Positions 20,599-29,614 of a DNA stretch of 64,000 bases are shown here, piece after piece. Location: the NCBI RefSeq assembly GCF_000024065.1, contig NC_013174.1, forward strand, positions 434,001 to 498,000, given 5' to 3'. The translations under genes and the position numbers were made by a program. Source of the stretch: Jonesia denitrificans DSM 20603 (lineage in GTDB: Bacteria; Actinomycetota; Actinomycetes; Actinomycetales; Cellulomonadaceae). The notes beneath the pieces are model-generated. The model worked only from the letters and a program-made list of their open reading frames with translations. It made no database searches and had not been told where the DNA came from. Numbering within the stretch: the first letter of the stretch is position 1; every line of letters starts with the position of its first letter.

Positions 20599-21597
20599 AT
20601 GGAATGGTTGCTGGGACTTGGAGTAAGTGCTGTCGTCGTTGTTGCTGTGGTGGTTGGGGTGACTCGCCGGAAGAAACCGGAAGCCGCCGACACCTACACG
20701 GTGACGGTCAGCCCTGACCGGTACGAACCCCATGACACACCCACCGTGGATATCCCCGCCAACACCAGTGACACACCAGCCGATGCGCCAGAAACAGAAC
20801 CTGTTCCCGCCCCGTCCGTACCCTCCGCTTCCTCCGCTTCCTCCGCGGCGGACACGTTGACGGTGGCAGAGGAGTTGTCTGGGGTAGCCACCTCGCCTGC
20901 GGCGGACGTGTCACCTGTGGTGACCTCGCCACCTATGCCCCCTGTCCCATCACAGTCCGCAGAGTCATCCGAGGATGCGCAGGGTGTGCCGCAGGACTCG
21001 GAGCCGTCACCGCAGGAGGACGCAGAGGTAGAGGTCGTAGAGCCTCCAGCAGAAGCAACTGACGCCGAGGTGGAGGCAACAGTGGTCGACACCGAGGTGG
21101 AGTCGACACCTCAGGGGGAGACAGTCCCGGAACCTGAACCGCGCCGATTCGTGGACCTGCGTGATCAGCCTGAACGACAGTTGCGCATTGTTCTTGATGA
21201 CGATGCTTTTGGTGACCTGGACGACGCTGCACACCAGGCACCGTTTTATGTGTTGCGTCGAGAAGATGACTCCTCAGAGACCTCCCACGCGATTGCCGTG
21301 CTGACGGGGGACCACAAAATTGGTGTCCTTGCAGAGTCCGCAGCGAAACACTACGCACCATTGTTTGACCAGCTTGGGGCTGACGTCCTTGCGCACACGC
21401 CAGGGAACGGGCCGGAGAAAGACCGAGTGTTCCTCCCGCGCGTGCCAACACTGCGCGCGCTGATCACCTCCGGGGTTCCTATGATCGATGCCCCCGTACT
21501 GGAAGAGCCACGCCAGTCGCCGCAAAGTCTCCAGGACACTGAACTGGCTGGTGAGACCACCACACGCGAACTCGTCAGTGCTGGACAATCCGCATAA
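20599..21597 (+). CDS. Membrane-anchored acidic protein, unknown
   Basis: A 332-residue protein of no family I recognise. An N-terminal hydrophobic helix (LLGLGVSAVVVVAVVVGV, no signal cleavage site evident) is followed by RRKK, suggesting the bulk is cytoplasmic by the positive-inside rule. Residues about 35-190 are low complexity, rich in Pro, Glu, Val, Ser and Ala. A compact C-terminal domain of about 130 residues begins near RRFVDLRDQPERQLRIVLDD. The start at ATG 20599 is chosen because the upstream frame runs into the terminator and a TATATT box sits just before it. It stands alone between the siderophore operon and a tRNA gene. Confidence 0.6.
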   Translation: MEWLLGLGVSAVVVVAVVVGVTRRKKPEAADTYTVTVSPDRYEPHDTPTVDIPANTSDTPADAPETEPVPAPSVPSASSASSAADTLTVAEELSGVATSPAADVSPVVTSPPMPPVPSQSAESSEDAQGVPQDSEPSPQEDAEVEVVEPPAEATDAEVEATVVDTEVESTPQGETVPEPEPRRFVDLRDQPERQLRIVLDDDAFGDLDDAAHQAPFYVLRREDDSSETSHAIAVLTGDHKIGVLAESAAKHYAPLFDQLGADVLAHTPGNGPEKDRVFLPRVPTLRALITSGVPMIDAPVLEEPRQSPQSLQDTELAGETTTRELVSAGQSA

Positions 21598-21667
21598 CAC
21601 CGGTGTGCACTGTCTGAACCTGAAGTGGTCCACATGAGATTCAGGGACCAACAATCACCGCACACAA

Positions 21668-21707
21668 AAAGGCATCTGAACCGTGACGTCACGGTTCAGA
21701 TGCCTTT
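21668..21707 (-). terminator. Terminator of tRNA-Pro(CGG), also facing the acidic-protein gene
   Basis: A perfect 34-base palindrome (21671-21704) with flanking A/T pairs. On the minus strand it is followed by TTTTTGTG, a standard factor-independent terminator just after the tRNA; on the plus strand it could end the acidic-protein transcript. Confidence 0.85.
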
Positions 21708-21713
21708 GTAGTG

Positions 21714-21787
21714 TCGGGGTGACAGGATTTGAACCTGCGGCCCCGTCGTCCCGAACGACGTGCGCTACCAAGCTGCGCTACACCCCG
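21714..21787 (-). tRNA. tRNA-Pro, anticodon CGG
   Basis: A 74-base cloverleaf on the minus strand. Acceptor stem CGGGGTG pairs with CACCCCG; the D stem is GCGC/GCGC; the anticodon stem CGTCG/CGACG holds loop TTCGGGA, anticodon CGG; the T arm is GCAGG-TTCAAAT-CCTGT. CCA is not encoded. It lies 57 bases after the permease gene on the same strand. Confidence 0.95.
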
Positions 21788-21844
21788 ATAGCCAAACGGC
21801 TACCCGACGATAATACTCCTACACCGCCCCAACCAAAAATTTGA

Positions 21845-23113
21845 TTACGAACCGTCAGTACGTTCGCTCGAACGGCGTCGGGTCAGCCCATACACCACAC
21901 CACCAACGAAGAACACCAACGCCCCTGACACCACAGACTGCCACGGAAGCGTCACCACCAACACCACACACCCCACCGCGCCACCCACAAAGACGATGCG
22001 CGGGTAACGCCGGTGCACCCCGTGCTGGTGCCACGCGCTAACGTTCGCAATCGTGTAGTACACCAGCACCCCAAACGCAGAAAAACCAATAGCCCCACGC
22101 ACATCCATCACCACAACAAGAGCGCTAACCACTACGACAAGAACAAGGTCAGCCACCCACGGGGTGCGCGCGCGAGGACTAACCCGCGCCAACACGGCAG
22201 GGAGATCCCCCTGCCGAGCCATCGCTAACGCAGTGCGGCCAAGACCAGTCATCAACGCCAAAAGCGCCCCCAAAGACGCAACCGCCGCACCAACAGCCAC
22301 CACCGGGACAGCCCAGCGCGCATCGGCAGCCACCACCGCATCAGCAAGCGGAGCACTCGAACCAGCCAACCCACCCACGCCCAACCCGCGAACCAACACC
22401 ACCGCAAGAATCACATACACGGTCAACGCCAGCGACAAGGCGATCGTGATCGCCCGAGGAATCGTGACCGGAGGATTCACCACTTCCTCACCTAAAGTCG
22501 CTAGCCGTGCATAGCCAGCAAACGCAAAAAACAACAACCCCGCAGCCTGCAACACACCCCACACCGTCACCGGGTTCGACAACGCCACAGAACCCGCCCC
22601 AGCCGCAGGGGCGCCAAGCGACACCACCACCACAACCGCCACAACAACCAGCACACCCACCACAAGGTAACGAGTCACCGTCGCCGTGCGCGTAATACCA
22701 CGCACATTCACCGCACCAAGAACCATGACCGCCACAACAGCAACAGCCTGCTCCCACCCGGCAGGAGCCACATACGCTGCGAACGTCATCGCCATCGCAG
22801 CACACGATGCGGTCTTCCCCACCAGGAAACCCCACCCAGCCATATACCCCCACACCGGGCCAAGCATCTGACGCCCATACACATACGTGCCACCCGACGT
22901 TGGAAACTGCACCGCCAACTGTGCAGACGCCAACGCATTAGCCCACGCCACCATCGCCGCGAACCCCAACGCCACAAACAACCACGCACCAGCCGTCGCG
23001 CTCGCAGGACCAAACACCACAAAGACCCCGGCACCCAGCATCGACCCCAAGCCGAGGGACACGGCCCCTGACAGGCCAAGACGTCGCGCAAGAGCCGGAG
23101 AAGACACACACAC
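21845..23113 (-). CDS. APC-family amino acid permease
   Basis: Amino acid/polyamine/organocation transporter, 422 residues with about twelve hydrophobic segments. TM1 contains the unwound GSMLGAGVF motif that contacts the amino group of substrates, and the region SGGTYVYGRQMLGPVWGYMAGW matches the conserved APC stretch between TM2 and TM3. GTG 23113 is the first start; another GTG follows two codons later. Substrate not predictable. It lies between two proline tRNA genes on the same strand, which may reflect co-transcription. Confidence 0.85.
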   Translation of the reverse strand: MCVSSPALARRLGLSGAVSLGLGSMLGAGVFVVFGPASATAGAWLFVALGFAAMVAWANALASAQLAVQFPTSGGTYVYGRQMLGPVWGYMAGWGFLVGKTASCAAMAMTFAAYVAPAGWEQAVAVVAVMVLGAVNVRGITRTATVTRYLVVGVLVVVAVVVVVSLGAPAAGAGSVALSNPVTVWGVLQAAGLLFFAFAGYARLATLGEEVVNPPVTIPRAITIALSLALTVYVILAVVLVRGLGVGGLAGSSAPLADAVVAADARWAVPVVAVGAAVASLGALLALMTGLGRTALAMARQGDLPAVLARVSPRARTPWVADLVLVVVVSALVVVMDVRGAIGFSAFGVLVYYTIANVSAWHQHGVHRRYPRIVFVGGAVGCVVLVVTLPWQSVVSGALVFFVGGVVYGLTRRRSSERTDGS

Positions 23114-23225
23114 CCCATTTCGTTAAAGCCCAATAACGCGCTCATCATACGCGGTCTCGATGGCGGTGAGGTGCGCAGGAAATAGTGTGGGGACTGGCAC
23201 TCGAGGCAGAACGTATCAGAGACGA

Positions 23226-23257
23226 CAAAGGCCCGGCACTGATGTGCCGGGCCTTTG
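23226..23257 (-). terminator. Terminator of tRNA-Pro(TGG)
   Basis: Arms 23226-23239 and 23244-23257 are perfectly complementary over 14 bases with a 4-base loop; the minus-strand stem ends in GCCTTTG. It starts 6 bases after the tRNA. Confidence 0.7.
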
Positions 23258-23260
23258 ATG

Positions 23261-23337
<77 letters not shown>

Positions 23338-23446
23338 GAGACTCACCCTCGGGTGAACCGCCTGTCCAAGCATACCCGATCTGCCACGGTGCTCCCACCA
23401 AGAAAGCCTCAGTGTGATGAACAGCGCAGAAGCAGGTGGGTGACGG

Positions 23447-24394
23447 TTAGGTCCCGTCAGCGGGGACGAGGGTGAGGAGGACAGCTTCTGGGCGGCACGC
23501 CACCCGGACCGGTGTGTACGGTGAAGTTCCCAAACCGGCGCAGACATGCAACCAGGAGGAATCCTCGCCTCCTGGTTCGTCAGGGCGGGGCCCCGGCCAG
23601 CCGCTGACACCGCGTGCACGCCCGCGGTCAAGGTCACAGTTGGTGACCAGTGCACCGAACCCGGGGATGCAGAGTTGCCCGCCATGGGTGTGCCCCGCAA
23701 TGATGAGGGAGCACTCGTCGTTGTGCATCGCGTTGAGGGTGCGTTGATACGGTGCGTGGGTCACCCCAATACGTAACGCCCCTGCGGCTCGTGGTTCCCT
23801 GACCGGGTACACATCACGGTTGATGTGGGGGTCATCAACCCCCACCCACTCAATGTGGGTGCCGTTGATGGTGTGGGTGGAGCGGGTGTTTGTCAGGTCG
23901 TGCCACCCGCGTTCGCTCATTGCTTGCCCTAATTCGGCGGCGGGGAGTTGTTCTGGCTGCGGGATGATTCGTTTTTCTGGGTCTTTGAGCAGGTACCGTG
24001 CTGGGTTTTTCATGCGTGGTCCGTAGTAGTCATTTGACCCCATGACAAAAACCCCTGGTACGTCAAGAAGCGGGTCTAGCGCGTCAAGGACAACAGGCAG
24101 GGCGTGGGTGTGCGCCATGTTGTCGCCGGTGTTGATGACCACGTCGGGTTCCAGCGCTGCAAGTTCGCGAACCCAACGTGTTTTGCGTCCTTGGCGTGGT
24201 GTCATGTGTAGATCGGAGATGTGCAACACCTTCAGTTCCTGCGCCCCGGAGGGAAGGACTGGAAGGGTGTAGCGGCGAACGGTGAAGAGTTCAGCCTCGA
24301 TGCGGGCGTATGCAAGAGCGGCCGCGCCAAGCGCGATTGCCCCACCCAGGGCCCGGACGCCGTGGCGAACCGGGCCATGTGAACGTGTGGTCAT
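23447..24394 (-). CDS. Metallophosphoesterase
   Basis: Calcineurin-like phosphoesterase, 315 residues, with an N-terminal hydrophobic stretch (GAIALGAAALAYA) that may anchor it. The two-metal site is complete: HISDLHM, NTGDN, GSNDYYG (Asn-Asp for the usual Asn-His, a variant), and AGHTHGGQL. An extra conserved pair near VGVDDPH is also present. It starts 3 bases after the class A PBP gene, so the two are co-transcribed, as is common in actinobacteria. A role in envelope lipid or nucleotide phosphate hydrolysis is plausible but unproven. Confidence 0.88.
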   Translation of the reverse strand: MTTRSHGPVRHGVRALGGAIALGAAALAYARIEAELFTVRRYTLPVLPSGAQELKVLHISDLHMTPRQGRKTRWVRELAALEPDVVINTGDNMAHTHALPVVLDALDPLLDVPGVFVMGSNDYYGPRMKNPARYLLKDPEKRIIPQPEQLPAAELGQAMSERGWHDLTNTRSTHTINGTHIEWVGVDDPHINRDVYPVREPRAAGALRIGVTHAPYQRTLNAMHNDECSLIIAGHTHGGQLCIPGFGALVTNCDLDRGRARGVSGWPGPRPDEPGGEDSSWLHVCAGLGTSPYTPVRVACRPEAVLLTLVPADGT

Positions 24395-24397
24395 CTC

Positions 24398-26752
24398 TTA
24401 GTCGTCTCCACCGCTGTTGCCGCGGTCGCCACCGTTGTTGGAGCTACCGCCGTTATTGCCGCCGCCGTTGTTTGACCCACCGTTCCTGGTGTTTCCACCT
24501 GAGGACCCAGAGTCGGGTTTGTTACTGGAGCCTGAATTACCTGTTGATGGTGGCGGTGTGGGTTTGGGGTAGCTGCCCAGTAGGGACGCGGGGATAGGAT
24601 CGAAGCCCTCTTTGCTTTCCTTGGCGAGTGCTTGATCCATGTAGGTTTTCCAGATTGGTGCAGGGATCGTGGACCCGTAGACACGTGGGTAGTTCCGCCC
24701 AGCGATGTTTACGCCAATCATGCGGATCGTCTGGTTGTCTGGGTGCCCCATCCATACTGCGGTGGACAGCTGTGGTGTGTACCCAATGAACCAGGCGTTG
24801 GAGTTGTCGTTGGAGGTTCCGGTCTTTCCTGCTGCTGGGCGCCCACCGGACAGTGCCGATGCTGATGCACCACCACCGGGTTGAATGACCTTGCCTAGTG
24901 CGTAGTTCATTGCGTTGGCCACGTCCTTGTTCAAGGTTTGCCGGCAGTTCTTGCCTTTAATGGGCAACTCTTCACCGTTGGTGTCTGTGACCTTGAGCAG
25001 AGCGCGAGGTTCGCAGTACACGCCCCCCGAAGCGAAGGTGGCGTATGCGGATGCCATATCGAGCGGGGATGATTCTTGAATGCCCAGTGTCATCGAGGGC
25101 ACAGTTTTGACTTTGCCGTCGGCGCTGGGGTGAGAGGGGCGGAAACCAATGTCATAGGCGGTGTCAGCAACCTTGCACAGGTCAAGCTTGCTGAGTATAG
25201 ATGCGAACGCGGTGTTCACCGACCATGCCGTGGCTTTTTCCACGCTGATGTTTCCGGTAGCGAGACCGTCCACGTTGTTCGGGTGCCACGGTTCTGTACC
25301 CAGCGCTACACACGAGGCTTTGAACTGGTTGGATACCCACCTCTTTCGGGTCGCATTGACTGATTCTCGTAGTGTGTGGCCTTCTTTGAACCATTCGGCC
25401 AGTGTGAACGCCTTAAATGTTGAACCAACCTGGAACCCGTTTGATCCACCCATCGAAGAACCAGCGGAGTAGTTCACTGAGGTTGCGGTTTTCGACTTCG
25501 TGGCATTAGGTACATACCTGCGGTTTTGTGCCATGGCGACGATTTCGCCCGTGCCTGGTTCAACGCTGGTAATTGCGCTTGCGAATCCCTTGGCGTTATC
25601 GCGGGGGACACCATCACGAACGGCGCGGTATGCATAGCGTTGCTTCTTGGGATCCAAGGTGGTCACAATGGTGAGCCCACCGCGGTAGAGCTTTTCGGTG
25701 CGTTCGTCTTCGGTTTCACCAAAGGCTGGATCGTTGATGATCGACTTGGTCACGTAGTCACAGAAGAAACCGTTGTACCCGGCGCCTTCACAGCCATTGT
25801 GCAGTTCCTGCAGGTCCAGCGTTTCCTCGAGTGGAGTTGCGACTGCCTCGTCGTGTTCTTCCCGGGTGATGTACCCCTGCTGGTACATGAGGGATAGGAC
25901 AATGTTCCGTCGGCGTTGCGCGTCGTCGGGGTTCATTGACGGGTCCCAGGAGGACGGGCGTTGGGTGACGCCCGCGATTGTTGCAGACTCAACAATGTTG
26001 AGGTCTTTTGCGCTCTTGTTGAAGTAGTAGTTCGCGGCAGTTTCGACACCGTAAACCTTGGAACCAAACTGAGCAAGGTTGAGGTAGTTCTCGAGGATTT
26101 CCTCTTTGGGCATCGACTTTTCCAGGTTGATCGCCAGTTTTGCTTCACGAAGTTTGCGCTCAAGGGTGGATTCGCGGGCTTCTTCGACAGCGAGAATATC
26201 CCCTTCTTTGCTTGCTTTGTGGATGAGGACGTTCTTCACATACTGCTGGGTCAGCGTTGATCCACCTTGCATGTTGCCTTGAATGTTCTCACTGGCGGCA
26301 CGCATGATCCCGCGCACGTCAACACCACCATGAGACCAGAACCGTTGGTCTTCTGTCGCCACAACAGCGTTTTGCATGTGCTCAGAAATCTCGTCGAGCG
26401 GAACGATGAGCCGGTACTCGGAGTAGTACGTGGCGAGAAGTGTTTTGCCATCACGGGCATAAATTTTTGATGCTTGCGATGGTTCGTCGATCTCCAACTC
26501 AGTGGGCAGGTCGTAGAACGTTTCCGTGGCTGTGGACGCTGCTGTGCTGGCTCCTGCCGCAAAGGGGACAACTAGTCCTGCCGCGAGGACGCCCCCGATC
26601 ACCGACAGTGCAAGGAACACAATGATGAGACCGGCAACCTGAAAGGGGTTCACTGGTGCGCGTCGAGCGGTCGAGCTAGACAAGAGCCCGGGTGAGTCCG
26701 ACACGGAAGAAGACGGTCCATGGGGAAGGTCATCGCGAGCAGGGTTTGGCAT
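24398..26752 (-). CDS. Class A penicillin-binding protein (transglycosylase/transpeptidase)
   Basis: Bifunctional peptidoglycan synthase. The 784-residue protein has a short cytoplasmic N-terminus, one TM (LIIVFLALSVIGGVLAAGLV), a GT51 glycosyltransferase domain (catalytic Glu in ATEDQRFWSHGG, then GSTLTQQYVKN and IGL-type region), and a transpeptidase domain with SxxK in GSTFKA (Ser about 444), SxN in SVNTAF and KTG in GKTGTSND. The last 50 residues are a Gly/Asn/Ser-rich low-complexity tail carrying a few charges, seen in some actinobacterial PonA proteins. It is followed at once by the metallophosphoesterase gene. Confidence 0.93.
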   Translation of the reverse strand: MPNPARDDLPHGPSSSVSDSPGLLSSSTARRAPVNPFQVAGLIIVFLALSVIGGVLAAGLVVPFAAGASTAASTATETFYDLPTELEIDEPSQASKIYARDGKTLLATYYSEYRLIVPLDEISEHMQNAVVATEDQRFWSHGGVDVRGIMRAASENIQGNMQGGSTLTQQYVKNVLIHKASKEGDILAVEEARESTLERKLREAKLAINLEKSMPKEEILENYLNLAQFGSKVYGVETAANYYFNKSAKDLNIVESATIAGVTQRPSSWDPSMNPDDAQRRRNIVLSLMYQQGYITREEHDEAVATPLEETLDLQELHNGCEGAGYNGFFCDYVTKSIINDPAFGETEDERTEKLYRGGLTIVTTLDPKKQRYAYRAVRDGVPRDNAKGFASAITSVEPGTGEIVAMAQNRRYVPNATKSKTATSVNYSAGSSMGGSNGFQVGSTFKAFTLAEWFKEGHTLRESVNATRKRWVSNQFKASCVALGTEPWHPNNVDGLATGNISVEKATAWSVNTAFASILSKLDLCKVADTAYDIGFRPSHPSADGKVKTVPSMTLGIQESSPLDMASAYATFASGGVYCEPRALLKVTDTNGEELPIKGKNCRQTLNKDVANAMNYALGKVIQPGGGASASALSGGRPAAGKTGTSNDNSNAWFIGYTPQLSTAVWMGHPDNQTIRMIGVNIAGRNYPRVYGSTIPAPIWKTYMDQALAKESKEGFDPIPASLLGSYPKPTPPPSTGNSGSSNKPDSGSSGGNTRNGGSNNGGGNNGGSSNNGGDRGNSGGDD

Positions 26753-26843
26753 AGTCCTAGCCTACGTGACATAGCGGCGTGGCGACGGGGTGATCTCAGG
26801 AGAGTGTGTGCGTATTTGGTAACAGCAAGGATAGGATCAACCC

Positions 26844-27008
26844 ATGGCTCAGAAGTGGGAATACGTCACCGTTCCGTTAATCATTCACGCGACCAAGCAG
26901 ATCCTCGATAATTGGGGTTCGGAAGGGTGGGAACTCGTTCAAGTTGTCACCGGACCAGATGGAAATGGGCTGGTCGCTTACATGAAACGTCCGCTGGAGG
27001 ACAGCTAG
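26844..27008 (+). CDS. Small DUF4177-like protein
   Basis: A 54-residue protein beginning MAQKWEYVTVPL and continuing ILDNWGSEGWELVQVV, the hallmark of DUF4177 small proteins: two short strands, a helix, then a strand. Function unknown. Its TAG stop overlaps the GTG of the RidA gene by one base and carries that gene's GGAGG site, so the two are co-translated. The pair ahead of a Crp gene is a recurring actinobacterial arrangement. Confidence 0.75.
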   Translation: MAQKWEYVTVPLIIHATKQILDNWGSEGWELVQVVTGPDGNGLVAYMKRPLEDS

Positions 27009-27475
27009 TGGGGCGCGTTGATGACCGGCTCGTTGAGCTGGGAATCACGCTTCCTGAGGTCGCAGCACCGGTTGCGTCCTATGTCCCTGCAGTGCGGTCG
27101 GGAGATCACGTGTGGACGTCAGGTCAACTCCCGTTTGTTGGGGGAGAACTGCCCGGCCGTGGAAAGGTGGGTGCAGAAGTCTCGCCCGACAACGCCCGAG
27201 AGTATGCGCGTCGTGCAGCATTGAATGCCCTTGCTGCGGTAAAGGCGGAAATTGGCGACCTTGATGATGTGAAGCGCATTGTTAAGGTGGTGGGATTTGT
27301 TGCAAGTGCCCCTGATTTCACCGGACAACCTGCCGTGATCAATGGCGCCAGTGAGGTTCTCGGGGAGATTTTCGGCGAGCGCGGAGTACACGCGCGTTCA
27401 GCTGTGGGGGTTGCTGTCCTTCCTCTGGATGCGCCAGTGGAAGTGGAATTAGTTGTTGAGCTAGCGCAGAGTTAA
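27008..27475 (+). CDS. RidA family protein
   Basis: RidA proteins hydrolyse reactive enamine/imine intermediates made by PLP enzymes. The 155-residue product starts at GTG 27008 behind GGAGG. It shows VWTSGQLPFVGG and, later, the family's central region ARRAALNALAAVKAEIGDLDDVKRIVKVVGFV with ARSAVGVAVLPLDAPVEVELV at the end. The catalytic Arg of archetypal RidA (normally in a R-SAVGV/-ARxxv motif) is present as ARSAVGV. This is the longer actinobacterial subgroup; enzyme activity is inferred. Confidence 0.85.
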   Translation: MGRVDDRLVELGITLPEVAAPVASYVPAVRSGDHVWTSGQLPFVGGELPGRGKVGAEVSPDNAREYARRAALNALAAVKAEIGDLDDVKRIVKVVGFVASAPDFTGQPAVINGASEVLGEIFGERGVHARSAVGVAVLPLDAPVEVELVVELAQS

Positions 27476-27486
27476 CTCACCATGGA

Positions 27487-27519
27487 AAGGGGCTGGCCAC
27501 ATGATGTGGCCAGCCCCTT
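27487..27519. terminator. 16-bp hairpin between ridA and crp
   Basis: Arms 27487-27502 and 27504-27519 are perfectly complementary around one central base. It lies between convergent genes and ends in CCCCTT on the plus strand. Confidence 0.7.
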
Positions 27520-27539
27520 CGTGCACGATCACAGTCGTG

Positions 27540-28220
27540 TCAGCGTGCGCGGCGTTCCAAGCGGTCAATGTCGAGGAGAACAACGGCGCGTCCTTCGCGG
27601 CGTACCCATCCGCGGCCAGCGAAGTCGGCAAGGGCTTTGTTCACTGTTTCGCGGGAGGCCCCGACCAGTTGGGCGAGTTCTTCTTGGGTGAGGTCGTGGG
27701 CTACGCGCACACCTTCGTCAACGCGCTCACCAAAACGTGTGGAAAGGTCTAGGAGTGCTTTGGCGACGCGGCCTGGCACGTCAGAGAACACGAGGTCGGC
27801 GAGTGCTTCGTTGGTGCGGCGCAGGCGGCGTGCCAGCGCGGTCAGCAAGTGGCTAGCCAGGCCTGGGTTTTCGTCGATGGCCGCAACGAGAGCGGAGTGC
27901 TCGAGTTCGTACATGATGGAGTCGGACACTGCTGAGGCTGACAGGGAGCGTGGCCCTGGGTCGAAGAGGGACAGCTCACCGAACATTTCTCCTGGGCCAA
28001 GGATGGCGAGGAGGTTTTCGCGTCCGTCTCCGGAGGAAGAGCCGAGCTTAATTTTGCCTTCTTCGATGATGTACAGGCGGTCGCCGTTTTCACCCTCGTC
28101 GAAGAGGACTTCGCCTCGGTTGAGTTCAACTTTCGCCATCGATGCGAGGATGGCGCGCCGCTCAGAGTCCTCCATTGTGGAGAACAGGGGGGCGGAGAGG
28201 ACGACGTTTTCGTTTTCCAC
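27540..28220 (-). CDS. Crp/Fnr family transcriptional regulator (cAMP-receptor type)
   Basis: Global regulator of the Crp/GlxR branch, 226 residues. The cyclic-nucleotide-binding domain shows the phosphate-binding cassette FGELSLFDPGPRSLSA, with Glu and Arg that contact cAMP, then the dimer helix and a winged-helix domain with recognition region QEELAQLVGASRETVNKALADF. GTG 28220 follows GAAGGAAG; the frame is open to 28259. This is the standard Crp of actinobacteria, next to the endonuclease III gene as in many relatives. Its operators (TGTGA-N6-TCACA) were not found in this window. Confidence 0.88.
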   Translation of the reverse strand: MENENVVLSAPLFSTMEDSERRAILASMAKVELNRGEVLFDEGENGDRLYIIEEGKIKLGSSSGDGRENLLAILGPGEMFGELSLFDPGPRSLSASAVSDSIMYELEHSALVAAIDENPGLASHLLTALARRLRRTNEALADLVFSDVPGRVAKALLDLSTRFGERVDEGVRVAHDLTQEELAQLVGASRETVNKALADFAGRGWVRREGRAVVLLDIDRLERRAR

Positions 28221-28344
28221 GGGACACTTCCTTCGAGCGAGAAATTCTTTATTCCTCAAACAGTGTGCATGATGTGTGCAGTTTCACGGTACCGCGTTTT
28301 GCTGTTAGCGTCAGATTTTGCTGTGGGCTGACACCAATGTGGCG

Positions 28345-28737
28345 TTAGTGCGGTGGTTGCGTGTGCCGGGCGACGAGTTCGTTAGTGACGTTCATCAGTG
28401 CGCGCCGGATGGCACGTTCGTAGTCGCTGAGGGCGACTTCGCAGTGTTTGAGTTCGGGTAGGTCAGTGACAGAGTACATGGTGTGGGCGGTGAGCACCTT
28501 GTCGGACACGGCGGAGATCTGTGCTGTGGTGTGCGCAGACAGGGTCATGAACTCGTGAAGGCGTGCGCCGAGCTGTGCGGGTGGGGTTGCTTGGGCGATG
28601 GTGAGGTCAACGCGTGCTCGGACGAGTCTGCGCCAGTGTGCAATGGTGGAGAGTTCGATGCGGAGTCGTTGCCGTGTTTCTTCGAGGTCGGCGTCGCTCA
28701 GCGTTGTGAGTTCGTCGTCGAATGACGGTGGGGACAT
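28345..28737 (-). CDS. RsiG/AmfC-like coiled-coil hairpin protein
   Basis: A 130-residue, largely helical protein. The helix 1 segment HWRRLVRARVDLTIA aligns with the RRL(V/L)-x-x-R-(I/V)-D core of Streptomyces RsiG (formerly AmfC), the c-di-GMP-binding anti-sigma factor of WhiG. A second helix (SDYERAIRRALMNVTNELVAR) resembles RsiG helix 2. The RsiG signature E(x3)S(x2)R(x3)Q(x3)D is degenerate: Ala for Ser and Arg for Gln in helix 1, so ligand binding is doubtful. ATG 28737 behind GGAG is chosen; the frame reads on to 29319 through the nth gene and is spurious there. In motile actinobacteria the partner would be a FliA/WhiG-type sigma factor, not seen here. Confidence 0.55.
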   Translation of the reverse strand: MSPPSFDDELTTLSDADLEETRQRLRIELSTIAHWRRLVRARVDLTIAQATPPAQLGARLHEFMTLSAHTTAQISAVSDKVLTAHTMYSVTDLPELKHCEVALSDYERAIRRALMNVTNELVARHTQPPH

Positions 28738-28873
28738 GTCCGCTCCGGGTGTCCTTGGTGGGTGTGGGGGTGGGGGACAGGATGTGGGGGTGACCTCATC
28801 CGTTAGTGTGAGAATACCGCACCGACCTGTGCGGCAGGCTGTGGCAAGACGCGGTGACGCGAGGTGAAGGGGC

Positions 28874-29614
28874 GTGGTGGTGAGTGTGGATCGACCGCCG
28901 TTGGGGCTGGTGCGCAGGGCTCGTAAGCTTGGTCGTGCGTTGGAAGGGCTGCACCCTGATGCGCGGTGTGAGTTGAATTTTCGGTCACCGTTTGAGTTGT
29001 TGATCGCCACAGTGTTGTCTGCGCAGACCACTGATGTGCGGGTCAATAGCGTGACGGGAGCGTTGTTTGCCCGGTTTCCTGATGCGTTGGCGTTTGCGGA
29101 GGCCGATGTGCATGAGGTGGAGGATCTTATTCGTCCGACGGGGTTCTTCCGGGCGAAGGCAGCCTCGTTGGTCGGTATTGGTGCCGCGTTGGTGGAGCGA
29201 CACCACGGTGAGGTTCCTGGTGACCTTGAGGAGTTGGTGACGCTGCCGGGGGTGGGGCGGAAAACAGCGAACGTTGTGTTGGGTGATGCGTTTGGTGTCC
29301 CCGGTGTCACCGTAGACACTCATGTGGGTCGGTTGGTGCGCAGGTGGCAGTGGACGCAGTCGCAGGACCCTGTTGTCGTGGAGCATCAGGTGGGGGCGTT
29401 ATTTCCCCGTCGTGAGTGGACGATGCTGTCGCATCGGATTATTTTTCATGGGCGGCGGGTGTGTCACGCGCGGACACCGGCGTGTGGGGTGTGCCCGTTA
29501 GCGTCGTTGTGTCCGTCAGCGGGGGTGGGGGAGAGTGACCCGGTTCGGGCTATGCGCTTGGTGAAGGGGCCGGATTCATTGCGGGAACGACTTACTCAAC
29601 CAGTCGATAAGTAA
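28874..29614 (+). CDS. nth: Endonuclease III
   Basis: DNA glycosylase/AP lyase for oxidised pyrimidines. The 246-residue protein has LSAQTTD, helix-hairpin-helix [13 protein letters not shown] with the catalytic Lys, the catalytic Asp in TVDTHVGRL, and a complete 4Fe-4S motif C-x6-C-x2-C-x5-C ([17 protein letters not shown]). GTG 28874 follows GAGG. Its 3' end overlaps the convergent hydrolase gene by 39 bases. Confidence 0.94.
   Translation: MVVSVDRPPLGLVRRARKLGRALEGLHPDARCELNFRSPFELLIATVLSAQTTDVRVNSVTGALFARFPDALAFAEADVHEVEDLIRPTGFFRAKAASLVGIGAALVERHHGEVPGDLEELVTLPGVGRKTANVVLGDAFGVPGVTVDTHVGRLVRRWQWTQSQDPVVVEHQVGALFPRREWTMLSHRIIFHGRRVCHARTPACGVCPLASLCPSAGVGESDPVRAMRLVKGPDSLRERLTQPVDK

Noticed and set aside
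28738-29319. N-terminal extension of the RsiG-like frame
   Set aside because: Runs antisense through nth with Asn/Thr/Ser-rich sequence; a good start with GGAG exists at 28737.
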